This document shows, one piece after another, positions 36,946 through 53,769 of a stretch of 64,000 nucleotides of DNA. The notes below the pieces were generated by a model. The model saw nothing but the letters and a program-made list of their open reading frames with translations. It did not search any database and was not told the origin of the DNA. The position numbers and the translations under genes are program-made. Source of the stretch: Theobroma cacao (lineage: Eukaryota; Streptophyta; Magnoliopsida; Malvales; Malvaceae); the NCBI RefSeq assembly GCF_000208745.1, contig NC_030854.1, positions 3,048,392 to 3,112,391 of the forward strand, written 5' to 3'. How positions within the stretch are numbered: position 1 is the stretch's first letter; every line of letters begins with the position of its first letter.

Positions 36946-37119
36946 ATGGCAGGCAAAGAAAACGACACAAGATTTATTAGTAACAAGCACGCCTGTGAGC
37001 CTTGCAGATCCTTTGGTCAAAAGTGCAGCCATTTGGTTAAGAAGCAGCGAGCCAAATTCTACATCCTCCGCCGCTGCATAGCAATGCTTGTCTGCTGGCG
37101 TGACCGCGGCGAGCCTTAA
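36946..37119 (+). CDS. ROT4: ROT4/DVL16-type small peptide (RTFL family)
   Basis: A 57-residue intronless frame beginning at ATG 36946. The frame is open further upstream but has no earlier ATG. The conserved RTF/DVL domain fills the C-terminal half: CEPCRSFGQKCSHLVKKQRA (17-36) followed by KFYILRRCIAMLVCWRD (37-53). The CEPC...GQKCS start is specific for ROT4/DVL16. These plasma-membrane-associated peptides restrict cell proliferation along the leaf and organ axis. Overexpression shortens organs. It has 9.6 kb without a protein gene upstream (back to the MIR172 locus) and 8 kb downstream. In Arabidopsis ROT4 also lies between SIG6/PPR and UGT86A1/TKI1. Confidence 0.93.
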   Translation: MAGKENDTRFISNKHACEPCRSFGQKCSHLVKKQRAKFYILRRCIAMLVCWRDRGEP

Positions 37120-40100
37120 GGGGCCATTTTGCTTTCATCGTCTCTGCTTGTATAGGAGTGTAATTAAAAGAAGTGCTTTTGATTAATATTACTAGTATAA
37201 TTGTAGTTCATTATTAATTTGAAGGATAAGAAAATTATATAGTGTTACATGAGTTTTATCCAGCCTTCTGCCAAAAAAATTCTAGATCTGTTTTAGGTTT
37301 TGGATATTTCCCTTAGGTGAATTGTCCTTTCTTTTTTTTTTTGCCCTTTATCTTCTTGTTGAAAGATGAGGAATGGTTTCTTAAGTCCATACGATTGTTG
37401 TAATGGTTGCTTCCATCTTCTTTTCTGTTGCTCCTTTTTCTTTCTTACTTTGCTTTTCTTGGAATGCTGTGAAGTTCAAATTTGTTGTTTAGCTGTCAAA
37501 AGGGTTGATGGGACTGAATGGAAATCTGGGCTGTCATCAAATTCTTTGGAGGGGTTAGTGTAGTTATGCAGTAGCATATTCATCTCTCATTCATTGGTGG
37601 AAGAATGGAAATTCCTGTTTTTCTTCATATTCCTGGTTTGCACTTTCTTGTTGATACTTAATTTCAGATATGTTTCTTCATTCTTTCTTGGCTATCTGGA
37701 CTCATCATGTACACAGTACACCAATTTCGGTTGGAAGAGGTAATTTGTAAATTAGAGCAGAAATTTTTCTACATTGGCTCTGGATTCAAGAGGGTGATAG
37801 CTGCAACTTGGTGTTTGCTGATCTGATAATTTACAATTAATTTATTCATTTTGAAACAGTTTGCGTGCTATAAATAGAAATTGCAGATTCTTCTTTTCTC
37901 GTCCAGTTTCTCCACATGAAATCATCATTGGTTAGAGAGAAAAAACCAAAGACGACAGATGCTTCTACTTTTCCCAGATTTCAATCTTCCCTCACTTTCC
38001 ACTGTCAATCATACGAATCATTAAACTAATCCTCCCCATTTTCTTTGTCAGTAACATGAGATTATCATTAGGCTACAGTTCATCCCCTTGTCAACAAAAT
38101 AAAATACCAATGAAGGGAATCTCTAAATAGTGATTTTAAGTAGAGAAAATGTTGTCATTAAAAGACAAGAAAAACAATTGTTTTAGTTTCAAAGCGAACT
38201 TATGAGAAACATGTAGAGCGTTAATCAACATGCTCGCCATACCTAAATATGATTCGTCAATTCAGACAATCTAATCACCAGGTCCTTATGCTTAGGGAAC
38301 ATCAGACAAGAGCCAAGCACTAGTTTTAGAATTATTTTCTTTGGACCATTAGCCTCGAGTTTCAACTTACTTGTTTACATTTTTCTTTTGTCCCCCAATC
38401 CCACCATGTTTTCGTTTAATGTTCCTTTACGTGCAACAAAAATCCATCGGCTCAGATTGAATGGAATGGCTAACCATACGTCAAATATATGCTATTTTCC
38501 ATCATCCTCGCAAGACTACAATTGTTTTCCTGTGACAAACCACTACTCTTCTGCAAACAAGTCGCCATTTAGTATTCTAAGTAATTATCTCAATTATAGA
38601 CATTAAAGTACTTATTAACTACAAGGGTTTCCTTGACCAAGTACTCCACCTACTGATTGGACCCACTCTGGGACTAGCTCCTATGCTAACAGCTCGAAAG
38701 ACAAATTAAGATCAAACTTAGATATTGGTTTTCTTTTTTCTTTTTTAATTTGTCAGCATCATAGAGACATTGTATTCACGATTTAAATCCTTATCCTCTA
38801 TCTATGGTAATGAAAGAGACTTACTATATTGCATCTAGGATCACCCTGGTATAGCCTCTAACTGATGGAAAAAGGGCAAAATCATCAAAGCCTATTCTAA
38901 AAGATTTACTATTTGACAGAAATGTATAAGTTGACTAATAAATGAATTCTTGACCAGCATACATAGATATATATATATATATATATACTGGTTATTACAC
39001 CTTTTTTTAACAGATTTTTCCCCCCCTTTGTTCTGAATATTTATCCATCTAATCATTCAAAGACATGTTCTCTATAGTTTTGAACATCAAACGACATCAT
39101 ATAAAAAAGGGCATTAGTATTTTGATGGGGGAAGCAACAGCAATGATTTTACACAAAAAGCTTTAAACCCCAAACATGCATATGAATCTGAATTATCCCA
39201 ACATGATAACCCCTTAAGTACACTGAAAATCACATGTGAGGGGGAAACACTTGGCTGATATGACACAAAAAAACATTAGCCTTTGTGATGCCTCCAGGGG
39301 AAGAGCACGCCCCTTATATTACAAGACAAATTATGCTTTTCTCTGGTCTTGGACAATCTTATCAGCTGGAGATTTGCTCTTTCAATCACACTCTTATCTT
39401 TCCCCACCGTCAAAAAAGTTAATAATTGCTTCTAATTATTGTTCTAATTAAAACACATTTGACATTAAATTTAAAGGGTTAATCCCGCTTTGACATGTTA
39501 TGTGACAGTTGCTGTCAGATATTCATCCTCGTATCACTGTGGGTAAAAAGTGAGCTCTAGACTCCGATCCCCAACGAGACCTAATTTAACATGTACACAC
39601 TGGATGAACCTAGCTATTAGAAAATTAAACTTAAGTTTGGCCCAATCATGGTTATCGTTTTAAAAGAAGATTAGAGATCTAACTCATAAGACCCTCACAC
39701 AGTGGAGTCCAAGGCATACATTAATTTGTCTCAATTTCAAAGAACAACGAAACCAAACTTTGACTATGGTAATGACAAATTAATTATAGAGGGTACTGAA
39801 GGGGAGTGGTAGTCATGTTTTCCACAAAGCAGCAAACAAAAGCCAGCCTGATGTAAAGATAATATACTTCCAAGCAAACAGTGAAAAAGATGCTACCTAA
39901 TCTAGGAGTACGATTAGGGACAAGGCAAATGACATGAATTCAACACGTAATGATTTTAGTAAGGGGATCTTTGGTTTTACGCTTACACACTTGCTTTGGG
40001 AACAATACATAATAATAAGGTGGGTTTCCAACTATTATCCTCACACAGTAAGTAGCTCGAACAATTTGGTACGATCTGATTCTTCTCCACGTTCCCGTTG

Positions 40101-41348
40101 CTTTTTTTGGTCATTCCAAAGGATATAGATATAGTAATGTACTAATGGCTCAGTTGCTACTATATATAGTTGAAGGTCGCCATGGACTAAAAAGAATGTC
40201 AATATGATGAGAAGATAAGCATAGGGAGGAATTGAGAAGGGGTTGAGAGAGCAACAAAGCGAAAAGCTAAACAGAAAGGAAGAGGATATGTTTAGATTTG
40301 GTTTATTTTGATAGTTTGATGTTTGCTTTTCGTTTTTGTTCTTTTTATGTAATAAAAGAAGTATGAAATCAAACATAAAACCTTAACGAGAGGCGAGAGA
40401 GGAGAGAGCGATGCGAAAAGGGGCAAGACATGATGTGGGTGGGTCAATGGATGTGTCAGCCGACAGCGAGAATCCTTAGAGGAAAGAAAGGGAAGTGTGA
40501 GAGGGAAGCAGGGGGAGATAAAAGGGGAGTGTACAATACAACCCCGCACTGCAGCTACCCCAATTCTCAGTGCCCCTCGTGCGGCCCTCCCACCCTTTCC
40601 CTTTCTGTGCCCTTCGGTCCCACTTTCCCTGCCGTTTTTAGTCCTCCCCGCTCATTGCATTTGCACACCACCCTCTCCAGTCTCCCCCCGCCCCCCCTCA
40701 ATAAATTTCAATAATGATATTCAACACCTAATTTCATCGACTCGAACACTATGGTATCAACGCTTTCATCACCTTTTTTCCACCAATTCAATTCCACTAC
40801 TGTTTGGGCTATTTATGAAAAAACAATAATCATTCATTCCACATGTTTTTATTGTTTGTGTTCAATATTACCTATTTGCCTTTGAAAACAAGCAAAACTT
40901 TCTAAAAACATGCATTGAAATCCCAGGGATATGCTCTCAGGATTTGCCCCGTGACATTTTCACCATTACTGTAGCTAAGGGCTCCATTATTGCGTTTGAT
41001 GACTGCCCTAGATGGATGCGAGTTATTAGCTGATGAGGTAGGGGTTGCACACCCCAGAAGTGTGAATATGCAACCTTTCTTTTTTCTTCATCTTTTTCTG
41101 AGTAATGAAATGCCATTTCGCTTGAAAGAAAAAAGGATGGGATGGGGGCACTAGAATGTGGAAAGAAAATACAATATTCAAAGGGTGGGGGACCCATAAA
41201 CGGACAGAGGCAACACGTGCATTCCTGACAACGTTGAAATATAGGGAGGAAGGGGGGGTGGTTTTTTGATCTGTGTTTGTTTACCATGGTTTGTTTTGGT
41301 TTGTTTACTGCTAGGCGAATCCTCTGGCAAAACAGAAGAGGCAAATAA

Positions 41349-41371
41349 CAGCAGCAGCAGCAGCAGCAGCA
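41349..41371. repeat. (CAG)7 microsatellite
   Basis: Seven full CAG copies plus CA. Not inside any credible coding frame. Confidence 0.85.
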
Positions 41372-41410
41372 TTTGACGATGTTTCTGTGTAGTTGCCTTT
41401 CAAAGACTTT

Positions 41411-41430
41411 CCACGTGGAGACGCACGTGT
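41411..41430. promoter_or_regulatory. Paired G-boxes
   Basis: CCACGTGG at 41411-41418 and GCACGTGT at 41423-41430, with ACGT cores 12 bases apart. This is the spacing often seen in functional bZIP/bHLH or ABRE-type elements. No gene start is recognisable beside them. Confidence 0.3.
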
Positions 41431-41747
41431 GGGTAACACCAAAAGTTATCGTAAGAATAATAAATATAAAATAAAAAAAAAGGGACTGTTGGGTGGTGAC
41501 GGCATAAAAAGAGTAGTAATTACTAAAATAAAGAAAGTGATCAAAGGCCCCCCCTTCCCCAAACCTTTTTCCCTCTTTCCCTTTTCCTTTTTCTCTGTTT
41601 AGGATATCTTCTCCAACCACTTGTCAGTTGTCCCATAATTTAGATGCTCAAGGAATAGGGATATCTAGGAGGGTTTCTTCTCACTCTCTTCTTTTTGCCA
41701 CCTCTCATCATCCTTCACGACCACTTTAAATCCTTGTCAATATGGTT

Positions 41748-41751
<4 letters not shown>

Positions 41752-41787
<36 letters not shown>

Positions 41788-41788
41788 N

Positions 41789-41827
<39 letters not shown>
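41752..41827. repeat. (TA)n microsatellite with one N
   Basis: About 76 bases of TA dinucleotide, interrupted around 41788-41791 by an N and CTA. Probable assembly uncertainty in length. Confidence 0.9.
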
Positions 41828-41829
<2 letters not shown>

Positions 41830-44800
41830 ATAATACCATCATTTTTCTATTTATAGTAAGAAAGGAGCATCTTTTTATAGGGACATCTTGATGATGTAAC
41901 ATTTTCTTCATATATATATATATATACAATGCCTATACCACATCCCATGAAGTGTGTGTTATTAGTTAATGGCAATGTGATAGTAGGGTTAACTCACAAT
42001 TTGGTGACTAAACATGTCAATGTATATGAATAATTTGAGTCTCAAACCATAATAAAAAGAAATATTCAAACCAATCCACTTGATATAAGGGTATCATTTT
42101 GTGGGTACACCAAGGAAAACTAAAACAAAAAGGAAGTTTTGAGTCAAATCTAGCCTTTATTAACTATGGGATTTTAAATACATGGAAAATTACTATTACT
42201 GCATAACCTAACTTTATATATATATATATATTGAGCAATAAATTACATATGAATAAAAAAGAGAGGAAGAATTTAACTCAAGAGTCAAGATCCCTACAAG
42301 CATGTGAAGATATTCATGTCCAAAACAATGTACAATTTCCTTAATAATCATTAGTTTGATCATTTGCACTTTATATATAAATATATGTTCTATGAACTTA
42401 AGCTAAAATCGACAAAAGGAATACTCACAATTACAACTATCCTCATCACCTATCCTCTATTATGCACTACTCTTTTGTCTACTCTTTTAAACTTTTTATT
42501 AGTACCATATGGTCTATTTCTAAAGAATCAAGTAATTTCTTTCTCTTGTAGCTAATTGGAAAAGTAAAGCATGCATTTGGTAACTTGGCACATCCAATTT
42601 GTGTGCAAGGACATGGCATACAATTCACAATGGGTTGGAGATGGGACCCGTTACAGTTTACCATATAGGTTTTATAATTGGTGGAAAAAAGGAGGTAGTA
42701 TGGTGGGGTAAGAGAGGTATGCTCCTGGACATGATTGGTATCTACAATGTATGATATGATATGATGTGCTCTCATCACCATTATTGTAATTATTCGGTAT
42801 ATGATGTGATTTGATATTTGCTTTTTTTACTATTATGCTAAATATCTCTAATGCATCTGATGATTCCCAACACTTGGTGTCCCCTCAACACAGAAAACAT
42901 GAGGCTGCGTTTGGTTTTGGGTTTGTTTCAATATTTTCTTCAATATTGAACACACATATATAAAATGTATGGGGTAAAGATATGTACTAATTTTTAAACA
43001 CCAAGAAGTGAATCATAGAAACGAAAAAGCTTGTTGTAGAATATCTGAAAACAATGAATAGAACTAAACAATCCATTGCTATGTTAAGACACAAGAAGTA
43101 ATTTGGTATGGAAAAAGTGTAAGAAAAGGACTTGGAGAGAACAGAATAATGCAAGGCAGCCAAGCAAGCAAGTGCCAAATGCCAAAGCATAAATCCAAAC
43201 TATTTCGATGATATTTTTGAGGAAGGGGGGGGAGAGCAGATTGTTGTTTGGACTTGACAACCGACGTGGGGTTATATAATCAAAGATAACAAAGACCAAG
43301 GCCGAAAGAAGACGCCTGTAGCTCAAGGACAATGATATCATTAATTAGTAAACCATTAATCTCCATTTTTTTTTTCTCATGTGCGGTTGTCTCCCGTCAA
43401 GTGGCTTAGTCTAATCAATAGTTCCCATCCACACCTATCTTACCCAGAAATTATTTCCCATGCCTTTTATTTGAGGAACATGACCCCTTTTCCCCCTGCA
43501 TCCAGCATCTCCAAACCTTGCCTTGGGCTTGTTTGTCCCTGGAGCTCTAGTTGGGCTAACTAGATAAACAAGGCCCAAAGTTTTTCCTTCCATCCATGGA
43601 TGGCAACAATACAAACAGACAAGGTGTTTCCATGACTTACCAATTATCCTCACAATATAAGAAATATTCATACAGGTAATGCTTGAGAGTTTTTATAAGT
43701 AATCATTTAACACACAGTTATTTATTTTTCACACTTAAAACGAAATGGCAGAAAAATGTGGAGGAAGGACTATCTGAATTGAATACATAGTATGGCTTAA
43801 AACGTGCAAAACATTGGTATTTTCAGTTTTCGTGTGAGTAAGGTGTGAACGGAGGGAAAGTCCAATTTAACTTTGCAAGAGCTGAAAATGGGAAAGCAAT
43901 AATGTCTTGTCAGTGTAAGGAAGCATTATGAGCATGCAACTTTGTCAAATTCTAATAAAAATCCTGACATATCAGAATCAGAAGAGTAATCTAGACCTCA
44001 CCTACTACCTGTATAAATATACATCAATTCTTGTGTTCGGTGAATATAAATTACATGCATGACACATCAGTTCTGCTGGTCAAAGAGAGAAAGGTAGGCA
44101 CATGCTCAAATAGCAAGGATTTGACTGACTCCAATTTTTAACCATAAGAATCAATATCACTATCAGAACTCATAATTTCCTTTCAATTTGTTCCCATTGT
44201 ATTTTACTAAGAGGTTGATGCAATGATGCCTGAAAGGTCTTATTCTATGCATTTGAGTGAGGGTATGTCGATGCATAAAATCTGTAAGCAGCAATACCAG
44301 TGACAGTCACCAACGGGCATCTGTAAACAGTAGTCAATAGAAAATGTTGGAAAATTTCAGGGCACAATGTGCAGATTTCCAGTTTGTTATGTCATAGTCA
44401 TTAGATGGCTTGGAGGGGCTGGGAAAGGCCCAAAAGCACCAAAATTTCAAATCTAGTTCCATAAACAGTTCATTGTTTCATTTAACCTTATGAAGTTGTG
44501 AAGTGAGGCAGCTTTTTAAATAAAAAGGAGTAGAAGCTGGCTGCATATGATATGACAGTATGAGAGTTTTTCAGAAGCACAAGAGGCAGCAAAAGCCTTT
44601 TAACTAATGTTTCGAAGGCAGAAGCCCAGTTCAGTGGGAGCCGGTAAACAGCTAACAATGAGAAACTCGAGTCTGATCTGTGTGAACCGATTATCTTTCA
44701 AACACAATTTATTGAGGAAGAAAAGTTGTGGGAAATTCTAAGCAACCTGTCCAAGAAGAAACTAGCAAGGGAATACTACAAGGAAACTATAATACCAATG

Positions 44801-45288
44801 GGGATCATTCGGCTTGAAAGAGAGTCAACTGGCCGAATGAGTTTCGTTTATGTGAACATATAACGCAGTGACTTACTATTATATGAAATTAAAAAGGTCA
44901 CCTTACTTTCTTAGACTCAAATAGTAAGGCCAAGTAACGATTTCATACCACCTCAAAAACTAAATACCATTTTCCTCAGGCTATTCTAATTATAGAGGGT
45001 AGAGGAAAAGAAAAAGTAAAAACCATAGAGAGATGCCACACAACCATAAAACGAACCAAATGCCTGAATTGAGCTTAAATCTTGTAAAAGCTTTCAATTT
45101 GTCTATAGTAACTCCAAAATAACAAAAAACTCTTTCTTCAACTCCAATGGGTAGCCAGGAGTCATCCTCCAGGCTCCCTTCGGCTAAAGGGTTGTGCCAC
45201 AGAGCTTTTACATCATACAGTCAATTTAACAGATACTACATAAAGATAAATAGTCACCATAAATTAGGCAACCACAAATGATGGTAAT

Positions 45289-49548
<4,260 letters not shown>

Positions 49549-49658
49549 GGTGTTTGGTTGACGGAAGACTCGAAAGAGAGAAGTGCTTTCGGGGTTTGGT
49601 TAGCTTGGGTTGGTTGATATGTGGGATCTGAATAAAGATGAAAGAAGAGAGGTTGTCT

Positions 49659-49666
49659 TATTTATA
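49659..49666 (-). promoter_or_regulatory. TATA box of CDC48
   Basis: On the minus strand TATAAATA, 111 bases before the CDC48 ATG, is followed by a purine-rich leader. A short GGAAG tandem run lies just upstream at about 49674-49692. Confidence 0.6.
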
Positions 49667-52600
49667 AGGAGAGGAAGGGAAGGGAAGGGAAGCTCCGTTT
49701 CTTGTTAGGAAAGAAAAGGTTGTTTTGGTCAGCCTACTTTTACTTCTTTGCTTTTATATTTCGGTTTGGAAAGAAATAGAATTTATTTTTGCTTTTTTTT
49801 CCAGTTAGAAATAAGAAAATAATTGTAAAGCAAAGGTTTTTTTGTTGGTAGAATGGGAATGAAACAATTTTCCTATGAGAACACTAGTGGTAACATAATA
49901 ATAGCATATGTGGTATTTTAAACTAATAATTTATTAAATGGATTTCAAAAAAGGGAAAAATAAATAAAAAATATTTTATAATTTTGTCGATTATAAAATA
50001 TTTTATGTAAGTTAACGTAATTTTTTCATTGAGTCCTAAAACATTTTATGTCCATAAAATTTTTTTCCCTCTCAAATGAGAGAAAAAATTAAAAAAATTG
50101 AAAAAACTTTTCCACTTTACCAAAAGAAACTTTAATGTGGAATGAAAACCGTTTATTGAGATATACAAAAACATTGGTAAAATATAAAGCTAATTAGATT
50201 AATTTTTTTTAAAAAAAAGAAAAAATTGTTTAATACCCTTGGGAAACAACTTGGCTTCACTTTATTATCTTTATTATTCTCTTTGTTAAATTTTGACTAC
50301 AATAAAAATAACTAAGTTTGTAGTCTTATTCATCAATCAGCAATATCATCATCATATTTATTTTGATGTTATTGTTGGTCCAATTATTGATGTTAATGTT
50401 AAATTATGCAGTAATATAAAAGTAGTGAAATGTGTGATAAGGTATTTGGGATCCAGTATTTTGACTGGACATAATTAAATAAAAGAAGAATGTTGCATGT
50501 GAAATTCTTTTCTTCTAACCCCAACTAAATGGGGTTCTTGGGAAAGACAATGATAGTGTGGCTGGCCATTAGTTGCCAATCCTCCTAACTCACATAAGCT
50601 ATGGGAACGGCGTGCTGCTTTCCTGCCCTTTACCATTCCCAGCAGCCCACCCCTTTTATCATATCAGGCCCCACTCTCTCTTCATATAACAGCTTTCTAT
50701 GTACAGTATAACCTCAAAATAACCCTATCAACCAATGAATTTTAAATTTTACAAGAGGATTTAGAGTATTATTATGTAATATATTTTTTTAAAAAAAATT
50801 AAATTTTAATGGAGTACATGATAACTCTCGCTGAAATATAGAATCTCCACTGCAATGTATAAAATAGTCCTTGTACTAGGGTTATTATAAAATCAACATC
50901 GTAACCATTAATTTAAACGAAAAATGTTATAAGGATTAAATTAAAATAAATTTTTAAATTAAAAAAATTAAAATATTATGATTTTGAGTAAAATGATTAA
51001 ATTGAAGAAAACACCATAATATAAGGATTTTGCAAGTATTTTGAACAATATAAAATCTCCATTGTAATGTATCAAATAGTTTTTCTTTATAAATTATAAA
51101 GTTCTTTTCTTTGGTTAAAATTTTTCTTTTAAAATAATATATTATTTTACTATGCCGGTTCTTTATTATTTTAGACATATTAAAATAAATATACATGTTA
51201 ATTAAGAATAGTAATAAGTAGTTTTATAATTGGGTATTTTGCACTGCTCAACTTGATTAGATAAGATTAAATATCTTATAATTAAGTTCGAGTAGGATTT
51301 GTATAGTAAAAATCACTACTCATCATGGTTATGGGTAGAGTTCAAGTACTGGGGTAGGTTTGAGTAGTGATTATAAAATACTCACTATTTAAATCTAATT
51401 ATAAACAATAATTTTAATATTCAATTTTAGTTTTTATATATTATATTTTGCTTATAAATTACTTATAGTTAAGGTATTACTTATTATATTTATTAATTAT
51501 TTTAAATATAATTTTGTTTTTTATTTTTTCAAAATTAATTTTAATTTATTAATAATATATATATATTGATTGATTTAAAATTTATATTTTATTTTGAGTT
51601 TCGATTTCTTTTAAATATTACTAATGGAGTTTATGTTCAAGTACCTTACCCATCGTCGTTACTAATGTTAATAATATGTACAAACATTATTTGCTCTAAC
51701 TTGCTTGCTAATGTTACAATGGCACATGTTCTGCACAAATTAAAGCATTTGCATTTGAATATTCAATTCTTAAAAAAAAAGAAAAGGAAAAGCAATGGTG
51801 CAAATTCCATTCTTTCACCCAACTTAAAGCAAGTAATTAAATTCCAGTACAACTACAACTGTTAACCATGGTCCAAATTCACGTCAGCTGGACCATATTA
51901 AGCCCAACTAACCCCCAACAACAAATCCACTGGACCTGTCCAATGGCATTGCACCTAGCTGTTGGGCCATGTACCAGCAATAAGAAAATTGGGTCAATTT
52001 TATACACAGCAGCCCTTTGAAAAATGGTTATGTCTTGGTCATTATAATTAAGTGAAATGGGATACCCAAGATTAAAGTTTTACCTTTCTTTTGATGTAGA
52101 ACGCATAATATTTTAAAAAATTTAAATAAATTATTATTATTTTATTAAATTTAATTAATTTTTTATAATTTTATTTTAATTTAAATAAACTCTTATAATT
52201 AATGACTGATTAACGATTGTTAGTAAAAATGTAATTTGTCATATTATATCAAGTAATGTTGATATAGTATGATAACATGTTATAATGAATGATGATGTGA
52301 TATATTTATATGATATGATTATATTATATTTTTTCTTTTACATGTTAACACCATGTCAATGTCTACGTATGAGTATAAAATGGGATAATGACAAGTTAAC
52401 TGATCAGTCGGTATGCATGTGATGGTGAAATATTATTTGAAGGAATTGAACAAGTGGTGGATGAAAATGGCAAGTTGCAAATGGCCCACGCCCCCCTCAA
52501 TTATAAAACAATGAATGCTGCAGGCACATATTCACCTGCTATGTATGTATGTATATACCACAAATTAAACATCGATCCCCTCCATGATCAGTAGATTCTT

Positions 52601-52838
52601 TTTCTTTCTTTCTTTCTCTATTGGGTGTCGGATCGATGGGTCGACAACGTCGCATGGAAACTTTTTAGAAAGAATGTTGTTTAAACGACATGGCCAAATG
52701 CATCTGGACATTATGAGAGAGACAAACAGATGTCATAACAATGTAAATCAATTCGAAAAGTGACACAACCTACATGATTGTTCCATAGTTTGCTTGATGT
52801 TGGACGATAAAGAAGAAGAGAAGCCTAGTGATAATCAA
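49667..52838. other. CDC48 upstream region and intergenic DNA
   Basis: Mostly very AT-rich. The block 50.47-50.75 kb is less AT-rich and C/T-rich. One MITE-like copy (52090-52345) is listed separately. Open frames of up to 99 codons (for example 51566-51865) have no family resemblance. Confidence 0.4.
52090..52345. repeat. AT-rich MITE-like element, copy 3 (partial)
   Basis: Shares TTATAATTAAT.A.TGATTAA..GTTAGTAA-type words and the ATGATAACATGTTATAATGAATGATGATGTGATAT-like core with the elements at 11.0 and 12.0 kb. Only one side is clear, so it may be truncated. Confidence 0.4.
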
Positions 52839-52846
52839 GTAATACA

Positions 52847-53671
52847 CAGGGACGGTTCAATAACTTTGAAGACTTAAAATTAAATATTTAAATAAAATTT
52901 TTTTATTAAAATTTTTAATTTAATAAATCAACTATCATATAAAATAAAGATAACATAACAATATAATATAAACTTTAAATTAAAAAAAAAGTTTACAAAG
53001 ATTAAAATAATAATACTTAATTGTTGAATATTTATTACAAACAGTAAATGAGACTTATGATTTTATGAAAATAATAACATAACAAGTTTTTTGCGTATTA
53101 TTGAAAGAAAAATTAAAGGTAAAAGAAGAAAGAGTAAATGAAGAAAAAATAATTCAAAAATAAATATTATAAATTGAATAAAAAAATAATTGATTTTATA
53201 TATATGAAAAAAATAACTTTTGGAGATCATTAAATACATATTACCATTAATTTATTGTAAATAGAGGAAATAGTTAAGAAAAAAAAAGCTATTAAAGATC
53301 ATTAAATATATATTACTATTACTTGATTGAAAATAGGAGAAATAGTTGAAAATTAATAGTATTGTAAGAATTAAGAAGTGATAAACAAGTTCAATTTATT
53401 AAGCACGTAATTAAAAAAGTAAGAGACTATATTATTTTATTACTTATCTTGACCTTTACATGAAAAATGAACTAAATAATTAAGAATAAATATGTGAAAG
53501 AGAAAGAAAATAAATATTTATTAAGCCTGAAAGATAGATAAATATTTTAATAATTATCTTAATTTTTATATATTTATAATGTAATTAACTATATTATTAT
53601 TATAAAATTAGGAACTCTACTAAAAATTTGGGGCCTAAAGCCACCGCTTTGGTGGCTTTGCCCTTGAGCCG
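52847..53671. mobile_element. Non-autonomous hAT-like element with 8-bp target duplication
   Basis: The element begins CAGGGACGGTTCAA, and its other end reads inward CGGCTCAAGGG on the minus strand, a related terminal inverted repeat that has lost its last bases. It is flanked by a perfect 8-base direct repeat GTAATACA (52839-52846 and 53672-53679), the target-site length of hAT transposons. A perfect 9-base-stem hairpin (53637-53659, AAAGCCACC / GGTGGCTTT) sits just inside the right end. The interior is AT-rich without coding capacity, 825 bases in all. Confidence 0.75.
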
Positions 53672-53769
53672 GTAATACAGAGATAATAAATTAATAATAG
53701 ATTTATTTATATATTGGTATTTATTTTAATTAATTCTACAACATAGACCGATGGCTACGTAAACATAAT

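Larger units (their letters stand above)
37120..45288. other. 8-kb gap between ROT4 and CDC48, no convincing gene
   Basis: The beginning holds the ROT4 3' UTR and the end holds the CDC48 3' UTR (about 45.1-45.29 kb). Between them are AT-rich stretches, (TA)n runs (38967-38988, 41752-41827, 41912-41926, 42216-42231), and a purine/pyrimidine-biased block at 40.38-41.62 kb with a (CAG)n run and two G-boxes. The longest open frame (227 codons, minus strand, 40937-41620) is low-complexity and not credible. No RNA hairpin of a known miRNA family was seen. Confidence 0.4.

Noticed and set aside
40937..41620. A 227-codon open frame on the minus strand.
   Set aside because: It is low-complexity (poly-Cys/Leu from the CAG run, Phe/Tyr-rich blocks), shows no domain, and lies in composition-biased DNA where long chance frames are expected.
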